The notes: generated by a model from the sequence alone, not told the origin. DNA of 64,000 nt from Planctomycetota bacterium (GCA_019636245.1 JAHBXX010000020.1:1-64000); one strand, 5' to 3'; numbered from the stretch's first letter, positions 35,272 through 43,237 are shown. Made by a program: numbers and translations.

Positions 35272-36748
35272 GTGTCGCCCGAACCCCGCGACACCTGCTG
35301 GACCGTGCTGCGCGCCGCCTCGACCGGCGACGCCGACGCGCGCTCGACGTTCGCGCGGCGCTACGAGCCGACGATCCGCTTGTTCCTCGCGGCGCGCTGG
35401 CGCGGCCGAGCGCTCGCCGCCGAGGTCGCCGACGCGACGCAGGAGGTGTTCGTCGAGTGCCTCAAGCCAGACGGCGTGCTCGAGCGCGCTGACGCGGGCC
35501 GCGGCGACTTCCGGGCGCTGTTGGGCGCTGTGACCGGCAACGTCGCGCGCCGCTTCGAAGAACGCGCCGTCGAGCGCGGCCGCGTCCGACCCGAAGACAG
35601 CGCGTGGCTGCAGCACGTGGCCGCGGACGACGCCGGCCAGGCGACGGTGTTCGATCGCAGCTGGGCGCGTGCGCTGGTCGAGGAGGCCAGCGCCCGTTAT
35701 CGCGAGCTGGCCAAGAAGGACGGCGAGACGGGCCGGCGGCGCGTCGAGCTGCTCGAGCGGCGCTTCGGCAGCGACCTGCACGACACGTTGCGCAAGCTGG
35801 TCACGGACATCGAGTCCTTCGCGGCGACGGAGGTCGCTGCGGTCGAGCAGCGACTCTCCTGGGCGGAGCGGGTCGAGGAGTTGACGATCACGCGCTGGCG
35901 CCAGCAATGGGACGCGGCGCGGCTGGCGATCCTGAAGGCCGACGGCGTGACGGCGAGCAAGCTGTACGGCGGCACCCCGATCGAGCTGAAGCCCCAGATG
36001 GGTCTGGTGCCCATCGGTTGGCACCGGCATCGTGTTCGTGTTGTTGCCGGGTGGCACGTTCACGATGGGGGCGCAGAAGGACGATCCCACGGGCTCCAAC
36101 TTCGATCCCGCCGCGGAAGGCGACGAGCGGCCGCGCGAGGTCACGGTCGAGCCGTTCTTCCTGGCGCGGCACGAGCTGACGCAGGGGCAGTGGGCGCGGC
36201 TCTGGAATGGAGACAAGAGCCTGCGGCGTCCGAGCTACTACGTGGCGGGGAAGCGCCAGGGCCCGCAGCTCACCACGCGGAGCAACCCGGTGGAGCAAGT
36301 CGACTGGCTCATGAGCAAGGAGCTGTGTGATCGTCAGGGGCTGGTGTTGCCGCTGGAGGCGCAGTGGGAGTATGGCTGCCGGGCCGGAACGACGACGGTC
36401 TGGTGGCCGGGCAATGACGTCGCGGACCTGGCCGGCAAGGCGAACGTGTTAGACCAGACCGGTGCACGCGTAGCTCCGTGGTGGGGCAACCCCGAGCCGT
36501 TCGACGACGGCCACGTGGTGCACGCTCCGGTCGGGTCGTTCGCGGCGAACGCGTTGGGACTGTACGACGTGCACGGCAACGTTTGGGAGTGGTGCCTCGA
36601 CAAGCATGGTTCCTCCGACCGCCGAGGCCGCGGCGGCAGCTTCACCAACACCGCCACGATCGCGCGGTCGGCCAGCCGCTTCGGCGGCGCACCGACGTTC
36701 CGCCTCTTCAACCTGGGCTTGCGTCCCGCCAGGCTCATCACGTACTGA
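35272..36748 (+). pseudogene. Collapsed ECF sigma factor / kinase-linker / SUMF1 (sulfatase-modifying-factor-like) chimera, frameshifted
   Basis: From a GTG at 35272 the frame encodes an ECF sigma region 2 (STFARRYEPTIRLFLAARWRGRALAAEVADATQEVFVECLK). It reaches the start of region 4 (GRRRVELLERRFGSDL) and then changes to a helical segment, LRKLVTDIESFAATEVAAVEQRLSWAERVEELTITRWRQQWD...ELKPQMGLVPIG. That segment is the linker between kinase and SUMF1 domains of Planctomycetota kinase proteins. At about 36021 a deletion shifts frame by one. The SUMF1 domain then continues (VFVLLPGGTFTMGAQKDDP to YDVHGNVWEWCLDKHG...GGSFTN, ending 36748). Sigma region 4, the kinase domain and part of the linker are missing. 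A stand-alone SUMF1 product from an internal GTG cannot be excluded. Confidence 0.75.
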
Positions 36749-36776
36749 CTTCTCTGCTTCGCCGCTTCGCGGCTCG

Positions 36777-36806
36777 CATGCCCGCCGAGCGAAGCCGGCG
36801 GGCATG
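36777..36806. terminator. Perfect 11-bp hairpin after the SUMF1 remnant
   Basis: CATGCCCGCCG (36777-36787) pairs with CGGCGGGCATG (36796-36806) around an 8-base loop AGCGAAGC. It lies 28 bases past the SUMF1 stop. There is no T-run, so intrinsic termination is uncertain. The loop and inner arm (GCGAAGCCGGC) recur in the hairpin at 36894-36924, which suggests that the two belong to one family of palindromic elements. Confidence 0.45.
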
Positions 36807-36893
36807 AACATCCAGAGAGCGTCGGGGGTCGCCGGTCGGTGAGACCGAGCCTCATGACACGCTCGTCTTGTCAGGCCACTCGCAGCTGCACGT

Positions 36894-36932
36894 CCGACCC
36901 CCTGCGAAGCCGGCAGGGGGTCGGTGGTTCAA
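36894..36932. repeat. Hairpin made from inverted tRNA-Pro fragments
   Basis: CCGACCCCCTGC (36894-36905) and GCAGGGGGTCGG (36913-36924) form a perfect 12-bp stem with loop GAAGCCG. The left arm equals part of the minus-strand tRNA-Pro fragment found in both 153-bp repeats. The right arm continues as GGTTCAA to 36932, so 36913-36932 matches the tRNA-Pro variable and T-arm at 19 of 20 bases on the plus strand. The two pieces are thus inverted partial duplications of the same tRNA end. Confidence 0.65.
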
Positions 36933-37085
36933 CGGTCGTAAGTCCTTGCCACTTCGTCTGTCGACGGTCATTCGCGAGGCCATGGCGGGCGCTCTGGGGC
37001 ATAAAGTGGTAGTCACACCACCTTTCCGCACCTCGTTTCGCGATCTGGAAATCGTCGCAATCCTATTCTCCACACAAGGATAGGG

Positions 37086-37238
37086 TGGTCGGAGCGAGAG
37101 GATTTGCCGGTGGAGCCGGCGGCCGCGCAGCGGCCGCGGGCGACATCCCCAACGCCTCACGCTTCGGCCACTTCCGCGCGCAGCGCGGAAGGTGGTCGGA
37201 GCGAGAGGATTTGAACCTCCGACCCCCTGCACCCCATG
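37086..37238. repeat. Right copy of the exact 153-bp direct repeat
   Basis: Base-for-base identical to 33221-33373 and in the same orientation, 3865 bases away start to start. It again contains the short (37086-37106) and long (37193-37238) tRNA-Pro 3' fragments with the two GCA-loop hairpins between. Perfect identity means that the duplication is recent or kept so by recombination. Recombination between the copies would remove the AbiE genes and the pseudogene as one circle. Confidence 0.9.
37193..37238 (-). pseudogene. 3' half of a tRNA-Pro (GGG), second copy
   Basis: Same 46 bases as 33328-33373: anticodon loop, 3' anticodon strand, T-arm, acceptor 3' strand and CCA. Upstream on the minus strand (from 37239) the sequence AATGC next to the loop pairs at only three of five anticodon-stem positions, and no D-arm follows. 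This copy is therefore also not a full tRNA gene. The intact tRNA-Pro must lie outside the window. Confidence 0.85.
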
Positions 37239-37576
37239 CATTCCTGGCCCTCCCGCCCGCATCCTGCGGAGCGGCTGGAAAAGGAACGGATTGGTGCGCG
37301 AATCCGAGAACAGGCCGCAGGTTACGAGCGGGCGGCGGGAGTCGCAAGGCGTCGCGCTGGATCGCGCGCCGTTGCGCCGGATCGTGGTAGTCGACGCCTT
37401 AACTTGGCAGTCCTACCAAGTGACGAGGAGCGCGAAGGGGCTCGGTGCCAGCGACGTTGACTCAACGTCACGCGCAGGGATCCGAGCCGCGTTCCCAGCC
37501 CCCGTAGGAGGCCACGACACCGGGGCGCACGAACCCGGTCGCCATCGACAGGGCGCGCCTTCGCTCGCAGCGGCGA
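37239..37576. other. Gene-free stretch between the repeat and the DUF1259 gene
   Basis: I see no coding region. A small hairpin ACTTGG/CCAAGT lies at about 37402-37421. A 17-base palindrome, GACGTTGA-C-TCAACGTC, lies at 37453-37469. The 15-mer TGACTCAACGTCACG (37458-37472) in it recurs at 51177-51191 in another gene-free stretch. The stretch downstream of this palindrome leads to the stop of the minus-strand DUF1259 gene. Confidence 0.4.
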
Positions 37577-38431
37577 TCACACCATCTTGATGGCCCGCGC
37601 CAGCTCCATCGCGTCCCCTTCCGCCGAGAAGTGGCAGAAGATCAGCTCGGGACTCGTTCCGAGCATGTGGTTGTGGATCGCGACGATGCGAATGCCGTGC
37701 TTGCGGTAGGCATCGATGGCCTGCTGCAACTCGCTCCGGAGCAGGCAGGTGTCGCCCATGATCATCGTTCGCCCGCACTCGCAGGGCGCAAAGCCAACCC
37801 AGCAGGCGAGCCCGACGCCCGCGGGAAGCCGCTGCCCATCGATGCTGGTCCCCAACTGCGGGCGCGGCAACGCGATCTTGAACATGCCGTCCTTCTGCAT
37901 CGCGCCCGGCAGGCCGACGGCGTCGGACACCGCCTTCCAGTCGGGCGCAGGCGGAGTCGCTGCCGCCGGTGCTGCCGCTGCGGGTTGCTTGCCCATCTGA
38001 TCCCACGCGGCGCGAATCGCCTTGGCCATGTCCATCGCCGCACCCGAGCCCTGGAAGTGCAGGAAGATGAAGTTGGGGCTGCCGCCCAGCATGTGGTTGT
38101 GGATCGCGACGATCTCCAGGTTGCCCTTCCTCAGCTCGTCGAGCACCGGGTTGACCTCCTCGGGCAGCATGCATGTGTCGCCCACTACGATCGCGCGCTC
38201 AGGCGTGCCCGTGAACGCCGCGTAGGTCAGCACCATGGACGGCGGGACCACGAAACCGAACTCGTTGCGCAGGACCGGCTCCTTGCGCGGCAGGTCGATG
38301 CGGAACGTGCCGTCGGGCAGCACCGAGCCGGCCTCGCCGAGCACCACACCAACGGGCTTCCAGTCGGGCTGCTGCGCCGGCAAGCACAAGACGAAGCAGA
38401 GGGAGCAGAGCATCTGGAGTGCGACTCGCAT
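37577..38431 (-). CDS. Exported protein with two DUF1259 (LppY/LpqO) domains
   Basis: A 284-residue protein with a signal peptide (ALQMLCSLCFVLCLPAQ). It has two tandem copies of the DUF1259 domain (about 24-150 and 162-284) joined by an Ala/Pro linker. Each copy has GDTC(M/L)L and IVAIHNHMLG(G/T)SP followed by FxHFxxxGxAMxxAxAI. The conserved HNH dyad and the buried His suggest metal binding, but no function is established. The second copy has lost part of the central region. I use the ATG at 38431 (AGGA five bases upstream); an ATG at 38437 is two codons earlier. It is divergent from the selenoprotein pair. Confidence 0.82.
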   Translation of the reverse strand: MRVALQMLCSLCFVLCLPAQQPDWKPVGVVLGEAGSVLPDGTFRIDLPRKEPVLRNEFGFVVPPSMVLTYAAFTGTPERAIVVGDTCMLPEEVNPVLDELRKGNLEIVAIHNHMLGGSPNFIFLHFQGSGAAMDMAKAIRAAWDQMGKQPAAAAPAAATPPAPDWKAVSDAVGLPGAMQKDGMFKIALPRPQLGTSIDGQRLPAGVGLACWVGFAPCECGRTMIMGDTCLLRSELQQAIDAYRKHGIRIVAIHNHMLGTSPELIFCHFSAEGDAMELARAIKMV

Positions 38432-38572
38432 GGTCATCCTGACGGGTTGAAGGGCGGCCCGGCATCGTAGGGCCGCCAAGGTGAGAACGGCGCGACACTC
38501 CGAGCTGCACCGCAGGCCGCACCTGCGCCTTCCCCTGGTGCGGTACCAAGTGCAGCCTAGGATTCTCGCCCA

Positions 38573-38588
38573 CCGCGAACGTTCGCGG
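38573..38588. promoter_or_regulatory. 16-base perfect palindrome before the selenoprotein pair
   Basis: CCGCGAACGTTCGCGG is a perfect palindrome ending 24 bases before the ATG at 38613. It lies between a weak TAGGAT (-10-like, 38558-38563) and the Shine-Dalgarno GAGGA (38599-38603), so it would be in the 5' leader. It may be an operator or an RNA hairpin. No regulator was identified. Confidence 0.4.
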
Positions 38589-38612
38589 GGTTGTCATCGA
38601 GGAAATGAGATC

Positions 38613-38936
38613 ATGAACCGACTGTTCGTCGCGAGCGCCTGTGCGCTGTTCCTGGTCGCCTGCAGCAAGCCGGAGCCCACCGCTCCGAACAGCCCGACGC
38701 CGGGTGCTGCCGCGACCGTTTCGCAGGTCAAGCTGGAGTTGGGCAAGACCGTTTGAGGGGGATGTGTCACCGCCGTGCGCGGTGCCCTCGGGAAGGTCGA
38801 CGGCATCAGCCAGATCGACATCAAGGCCGGCGACAAGGACTTCACCGTCCACTACGACGCCGCCAAGATCAAACCGGCCGACATGGTCGCGAAGCTGGTC
38901 GCTGCCGGTGAGTCCGGCGCGAAGGTGAAGGCATGA
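38613..38936 (+). CDS. Selenocysteine-containing heavy-metal-associated (HMA) lipoprotein, first of tandem pair
   Basis: Read with TGA 38754-38756 as selenocysteine, this is a 107-residue protein. A lipoprotein signal (LFVASACALFLVAC, Cys17) and a short Pro-rich linker lead into an HMA fold: VKLELGKTV-U-GGCVTAVRGALGKVDGI, then IDIKAGDKDFTVHYDAAKIKPADMVAKLVAAGE. In HMA proteins (MerP, CopZ) the motif is CxxC at exactly this place, so the metal site is U48-G-G-C51. The frame stays open for 59 codons after the TGA with good domain sequence. A hairpin of the bacterial SECIS type follows the TGA. Shine-Dalgarno GAGGA precedes ATG. The final TGA overlaps the next ATG (ATGA). It probably binds a soft metal such as Cu, Hg or Ag in the periplasm. 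Confidence 0.85.
38754..38789 (+). promoter_or_regulatory. Candidate bacterial SECIS element of the first selenoprotein gene
   Basis: Eleven bases after the TGA, CACCGC (38768-38773) and GCGGTG (38779-38784) form a perfect 6-bp stem with loop CGUGC. The loop begins 17 bases after the TGA. A lower stem, GAGGG (38755-38759) with CCCUC (38785-38789), includes the UGA's own GA, with the 5' side bulged. This layout, with a guanine in the first two loop bases, is that expected for SelB binding. Confidence 0.7.
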
Positions 38937-39223
38937 GGTTCGCATCCTTGGGGTTGCTGGCCGCGCTCGCCCTCGCGGGTTGCGCGACCAATCCGGTGTC
39001 GATCGAGACGAAGGACGCCATGTTGGTGCTCGAAAAGAAGCCCACTTGAGGCGGCTGCGTTGCCGGCGTGCGTGCCACGCTGGAGAAGCTGCCGGGTGTG
39101 AAGGGGGCCGAGATCACGGCGGGCAACGCCGAGATCACCGTCCACTACGATCCTGCGACGACGAACGTCGACAAGGTGCTGGAAGGCATGGCGGCAGGCG
39201 GGCAGCCCGCGCAGAAGAAGTAG
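38933..39223 (+). CDS. Selenocysteine-containing heavy-metal-associated (HMA) lipoprotein, second of tandem pair
   Basis: With TGA 39047-39049 read as selenocysteine this is a 96-residue protein. It has a lipoprotein signal (LGLLAALALAGC, Cys17) and an HMA domain: MLVLEKKPT-U-GGCVAGVRATLEKLPGVKGAEITAGNAEITVHYDPATTNVDKVLEGMAAGG. The metal site is U39-G-G-C42, aligned exactly with the first gene. The domain core (GGCV..VR..L.K..G) is shared but much of the rest differs, so the TGA has been kept through divergence. It starts inside the stop of the first gene (ATGA), so the ribosome must pass the first TGA to reach it by coupling. It ends in TAG. Confidence 0.85.
39047..39083 (+). promoter_or_regulatory. 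Candidate bacterial SECIS element of the second selenoprotein gene
   Basis: Thirteen bases after the TGA, CCGGCGUG (39063-39070) pairs with CACGCUGG (39076-39083). All eight pairs form, one of them G-U, around the loop CGUGC. The loop starts 21 bases after the TGA, within the range known for bacterial SECIS elements. It has the same loop sequence as the element in the first gene. Confidence 0.7.
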
Positions 39224-39291
39224 GTTCTGCGTCGCCCTGCCTCAGCCGGGGCAGCGCGACCAGATCGTGGCGGGACGACATTGCACCTTGG

Positions 39292-39882
39292 CTAGCCAGC
39301 CTGTGGCTTGCGGCACGAACAATCGAAGCAACCGTGTTCCGCACACGTTCCGCAAGCCCTCGTCACTTGCTCGCGCAGCGCCTTGCGCGCCCTGAACACG
39401 CGCACCCCCGCGTTGCTCTCTCCGAGCCCTGCTTCGACAGCGAAGTCCTTGACCGCGACACCGTCCAGCTCGATGCGGCGCAAGGCCGTGGCCTGATCGG
39501 GCGGCAGGGTGTCGATCAGCCGGCCGATGCAGCTACATAGCTCGCGATCGGCTTCGGCAGCCCGCTGCGACTCGGCGCGCTGCAGTTCGTCGACAAGTGC
39601 CTGAAGCCGAGCGCCGGCAGTCGTTGATCGCCGGTGCCGGTCGATGATCGCGTTGCGCAGCACGCGGTAGAACCACGCGCGCGACGACTCGTCGGCACGC
39701 AGGTCGCCGCCGCGTTCCAGACCTTTGACGAAAGCATCCTGCACGACGTCTTCCGCGATGGTGCGGTCGCCAACGCGCCGCTCCACGAACGCGACGAACT
39801 CGCGGTGGCCAGCAACGAGTTCGTGCATCACGCGGTCCGATAGTCCCGCGGCGTCGCCCTCACGCTCTCCGTGGCAGCTCAC
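39292..39882 (-). CDS. ECF sigma factor with C-terminal cysteine-rich tail, coupled to copA
   Basis: A 196-residue sigma-70 family protein. Region 2 is [41 protein letters not shown]...[18 protein letters not shown]. Region 4 is [51 protein letters not shown]. The last 20 residues, [17 protein letters not shown], have five Cys and a His. Such Cys-rich tails occur in metal-responsive ECF factors (the CorE type of Myxococcus), so direct sensing of copper without an anti-sigma factor is likely. None is encoded beside it. The GTG at 39882 overlaps the copA stop (GTGA). It may drive the copper genes upstream or the selenoprotein pair opposite. Confidence 0.87.
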   Translation of the reverse strand: MSCHGEREGDAAGLSDRVMHELVAGHREFVAFVERRVGDRTIAEDVVQDAFVKGLERGGDLRADESSRAWFYRVLRNAIIDRHRRSTTAGARLQALVDELQRAESQRAAEADRELCSCIGRLIDTLPPDQATALRRIELDGVAVKDFAVEAGLGESNAGVRVFRARKALREQVTRACGTCAEHGCFDCSCRKPQAG

Positions 39883-42173
39883 CGCACGATCTCCGCTCCG
39901 CTCGCGCTGCGGAAACGCCGCAGCATGAGGGAACTCAACAGGACAGACACGCTGGACAGGGACATGGCGGCACTGGCGTACACCGGCGACAAGGCGATGC
40001 CCAGTCCCGCGAACGCGCCGGCCGCGATCGGCAGGCCGAGCAGGTTGTAGACCGATGCCCATAGCAGGTTGCGCCGGATCGTGCGCATAGTTGCTCGGGC
40101 CAAGGCGATGGCTACAGGCACGCCCGCGAGCCCGCCTCGCAGTAGCGCGACGTCCGAGGCTGCCGCAGCAACGTCGGTGCCGGTGCCGACTGCGATCCCC
40201 AGGTCGGCGGTCGCCAGTGCCGGGGCGTCATTGACGCCATCGCCAACCATCGCGACGCGCTGCCCTCCATCTTTCGTTTCGGCGATCCGTCGGGTCTTGT
40301 CGGTAGGTAGCAGCTCCGCAGCGATCTCGTCGATACCGACTTGCTTCGCAATCGCAGCGACGACGCCCTGCTTGTCTCCGGACAGAATCCCGAGACGGAG
40401 CCCCATCGCGCGCAGTTGCTTCACGGCCGCCCGCGCTTCGGGCCGCAGGGCATCGGCGAGGCCGATCACCCCCAGTAGGTCGCCATCTCGCGCCACGAGA
40501 AGCGGCGTGACCCCACCTGACGCCAGCGCCGCGACGCGCGGAGCCACCGCCGCGACGTCGATGCCGTGCTGGGCGAGCCACTCAGGCTTGCCGACGCGAA
40601 CGGTGAAGCCGCCCACACGCGCCATCACCCCCATGGCTGGAACAGAGACGAACTGCGTTGCTTCGTCGAGCGCGAGCCCACGCGCCTGAACCGAACCGAC
40701 GACCGCACGGGCAAACGGATGCTCACTCGACAATTCGACCGCCGCGGCAAGGCGCAGTAGTTCCTCGCTCCCGATGCCGGGTCGCGGCTCGACGGCAACC
40801 ACATCAGGTCGGCCAGTCGTCAGCGTGCCGGTCTTGTCGAACAGCACGGTGTCGATGTGGCTCGCCTGTTCGATCGCCGCGCCGGTTCGAAACATGACCC
40901 CTAGTTCCGCACCACGTCCAGCACCGACGGCAACGGCCGCCGGCGTCGCAAGGCCGAGCGCACACGGGCAAGCGATCACGAGAACCGCCACCATGTACTC
41001 GATCGCCACCGGCAGCCCACCCCAGGTCGGGTCGATCGACCACCAGACGCCGAACGTCACCAGCGCCAGCACCAGGACGATCGGCACGAACACCGCACTG
41101 GCTCGATCGGCGAACCGGGCGATCGGTGCCCGCGATCCCTGAGCCAGTTCGACCGCGGCGGTGATCCGCGCCAGCGCGGTCTCCGTACCCGTGTGCTCGA
41201 CGCGTACGAGCAGCGCACCGGACGTGTTCATGCTGCCGCCGACGACGCGGTCGCCGAGCCCCTTCTCCACTGGCATGCTCTCGCCACTGAGCAGCGATTC
41301 GTCCACGGCAGACCTACCGTGCACGACGACGCCATCGCTCGGCACGCGCTCGCCGGGACGAACCCGCACGCGATCGCCGGGCCGCAGGTCAGCGACCGGG
41401 ACGTCGCGCTCGATCGAAGATGCGTCGCCGTCGACACGATGCACCAGCGCCGGCACCAGGGCGTGCAGCGCGCGCACTGCATCTCCCAGACGCCAGCGAG
41501 CCCGCGTCTCCAAGAACTTGCCAAGCAGCACGAAGGTGACGATTGCCGCCGCCGCCTCGAAGTAGATGTGCGGCGCGGAGTGCTCACCGTGTGCAAACCA
41601 GTGCGCGGCGAACGTCGCCACCGTCGACCACGCCCAAGCCGAGAGCGCCCCGAGCGCAACCAGCGTGTTCATGTCGGGACTGAGGTGGCGGACCGCGACA
41701 AAGCCAGCGCGCAGAAACCGACGGCCGGGTCCGAACAGCACACCCGTGCCAAGCACGAACTGGACGATGCGGCCGGCCCAAGTGTCGGCAAAGGGGATCG
41801 CACCATGGGACATGCCGAGGACGAGAAGCGGAACCGTGAGAGCCGCAGCAACGGCAAGGTCGCGCACCAGAACGCGGCGGTCTCGCTCCTCCGACCCGTT
41901 GCGATCCAGCTCAATCGGACCGGCCGTGGAGACGGGTGGCAACACGCCGTAGCCCGCAGCGACGACGGCCGCCTCCAGTGCGGCTCGGTTCGCGCGCTTC
42001 GGGTCGATCTCGACGCGAGCCTGCTGCGAGACGAGGTTGACCTGGGCGGCCTCCACGCCGCCTACCTTCGCCAGCGCGCGTTCGATGCGGCCGGCACAGG
42101 CGGCACAGGTCATGCCGGTGATGTCGAGGATGGCAGTCTCGCTCGGGACCTCAGCAGGATCTTTCGTCGTCAT
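39879..42173 (-). CDS. copA: Copper-translocating P1B-type ATPase
   Basis: A 764-residue metal pump. One N-terminal HMA domain has [15 protein letters not shown] (metal Cys 23 and 26). Eight membrane helices follow, with LLSGESMPV in the actuator domain, [13 protein letters not shown] in helix 6 (the CPC transport site), DKTGTLTTG (phosphorylation Asp), SSEHPFARA (HP motif) and [10 protein letters not shown]. The final helices contain [11 protein letters not shown] and [13 protein letters not shown], the residues marking Cu+ (P1B-1) specificity. It exports Cu+ or Ag+ from the cytoplasm. It is followed by the sigma gene with a four-base overlap and preceded by a 203-base gap holding its own promoter region. 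Confidence 0.94.
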   Translation of the reverse strand: MTTKDPAEVPSETAILDITGMTCAACAGRIERALAKVGGVEAAQVNLVSQQARVEIDPKRANRAALEAAVVAAGYGVLPPVSTAGPIELDRNGSEERDRRVLVRDLAVAAALTVPLLVLGMSHGAIPFADTWAGRIVQFVLGTGVLFGPGRRFLRAGFVAVRHLSPDMNTLVALGALSAWAWSTVATFAAHWFAHGEHSAPHIYFEAAAAIVTFVLLGKFLETRARWRLGDAVRALHALVPALVHRVDGDASSIERDVPVADLRPGDRVRVRPGERVPSDGVVVHGRSAVDESLLSGESMPVEKGLGDRVVGGSMNTSGALLVRVEHTGTETALARITAAVELAQGSRAPIARFADRASAVFVPIVLVLALVTFGVWWSIDPTWGGLPVAIEYMVAVLVIACPCALGLATPAAVAVGAGRGAELGVMFRTGAAIEQASHIDTVLFDKTGTLTTGRPDVVAVEPRPGIGSEELLRLAAAVELSSEHPFARAVVGSVQARGLALDEATQFVSVPAMGVMARVGGFTVRVGKPEWLAQHGIDVAAVAPRVAALASGGVTPLLVARDGDLLGVIGLADALRPEARAAVKQLRAMGLRLGILSGDKQGVVAAIAKQVGIDEIAAELLPTDKTRRIAETKDGGQRVAMVGDGVNDAPALATADLGIAVGTGTDVAAAASDVALLRGGLAGVPVAIALARATMRTIRRNLLWASVYNLLGLPIAAGAFAGLGIALSPVYASAAMSLSSVSVLLSSLMLRRFRSASGAEIVR

Positions 42174-42376
42174 GCCCTCGTAGACGTCGAGAGTCGATGG
42201 GCATTACATGCGACGCAGCTCGCGCATCGTGGGGTGCAGCCGTTCGTGTCACGGCTCGGTCACTTCAGGATACGAAGCCGCGAGGCGAATCGGTGTCGTC
42301 GATTACACGACGTCACGCGCAGAGTGCGCGGCGTGCCCAGCCTCCGCCAATCGATCGGGCCATCGCGATCGAGCGT

Positions 42377-42487
42377 TCAGTGGCACCGAGATCCAGTACC
42401 GTGGCACGCGACGAACACGGCCAGCAGGAGGGCGGACAGAAGGGCGTAGTTGCGCCACACGGCCAGTCGAGTCAGGATCGTTCTCAT
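42377..42487 (-). CDS. Micro-peptide with one membrane segment, coupled to the methyltransferase
   Basis: A 36-residue peptide (MRTILTRLAVWRNYALLSALLLAVFVAC, then HGTGSRCH) with one hydrophobic helix and a short tail holding Cys and His. Its ATG overlaps the stop of the methyltransferase (ATGA), and GGAGA lies at a suitable distance upstream, which argues that it is translated. The C-terminal CHGTGSRCH could hold a metal ion. Family unknown. Confidence 0.5.
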   Translation of the reverse strand: MRTILTRLAVWRNYALLSALLLAVFVACHGTGSRCH

Positions 42488-43188
42488 CGTAGTTCTCCGT
42501 TCGGGTTGGGACCGTCTCCCGCGGCCGGATTGGTCGCGGTGAACACGGTCAGGGTTCCACAGCACGTACTGAAGTGAGCGACGGCCATGACATTCACGAA
42601 GCCAGCCTTGGCGATCGCGGATGCAAGCTGTCCGGCCGCGTGCGCCCGGGTGTTGGCCCAGCCGTCGAGAAGGCGGACCAGGAGGAATGCGGCGTGCATC
42701 AGTGGTCCGCGCGGCCGATCCCAGTCGGCGACCACAATCGTTCCACCGGGTCGTAGGACGCGGCGCATCTCGGCAAGCGCCGCAGCCTTCGCGGCATCAT
42801 CCAGATGGTGGAGCAGAAGGCTCGTGATGACGCGGTCGAACTGGTTGCGTTCGAAGGGCAGGCGCTGCGCCATAGCCTCCACCCACGTCACGTCGACCGC
42901 CGCCGCCGAGCCTTTGCGTTTCGCAATCGCGAGGATCTGCGGATCGCCGTCTACCCCGACCACTTTCGCGGCCGGCTGGTATCGTTTCAGCATAATCCCC
43001 AACGACCCGGTGCCCGCTCCCACGTCGAGCACCTGAGCCCCGGGCTCCACGCGAGCGTGCGTGACGATCGCCGCCTTGACCGTTCGCTCCCGAGTAGTCG
43101 GTCCGATCACGAAGTCGTAGAGCCACGTCAGGCCGCGGTAACGCAGCGCCGGCACGATGACAGGTTCTCGTTCGACTGGGGAGGTCAT
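42484..43188 (-). CDS. Class I SAM-dependent methyltransferase (UbiE-like)
   Basis: A 234-residue soluble enzyme. Motif I is VLDVGAGTGSLGIML (about residue 52), followed by VVGVDGDPQILAIAKRK, FDRVITSLLLHHLDD and RRVLRPGGTIVVADWDRPR, the UbiE/COQ5 and methyltransferase_11 pattern. The substrate is unknown. Being inside a copper/RND operon it may methylate a metal-related compound, lipid or quinone. The ATG at 43188 is chosen because the conserved part begins right after it. A 49-base gap separates it from the TRASH-like gene upstream. Confidence 0.82.
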   Translation of the reverse strand: MTSPVEREPVIVPALRYRGLTWLYDFVIGPTTRERTVKAAIVTHARVEPGAQVLDVGAGTGSLGIMLKRYQPAAKVVGVDGDPQILAIAKRKGSAAAVDVTWVEAMAQRLPFERNQFDRVITSLLLHHLDDAAKAAALAEMRRVLRPGGTIVVADWDRPRGPLMHAAFLLVRLLDGWANTRAHAAGQLASAIAKAGFVNVMAVAHFSTCCGTLTVFTATNPAAGDGPNPNGELR

Positions 43189-43237
43189 GGGCGTTCGCAA
43201 CTTGCCGAGCCGCAGCAAAGGAAGCGGCCCGTCCTGT

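Noticed and set aside
38531..38563. MerR-type operator before the selenoprotein genes
   Set aside because: I looked for a 19-20-base spacer with a dyad between -35 and -10 and did not find a convincing one.
38613..38756. A truncated 47-residue lipoprotein ending at TGA 38756
   Set aside because: The sequence after the TGA continues as an HMA domain in the same frame with the second metal Cys, a SECIS-like hairpin is present, and the next gene repeats the pattern.
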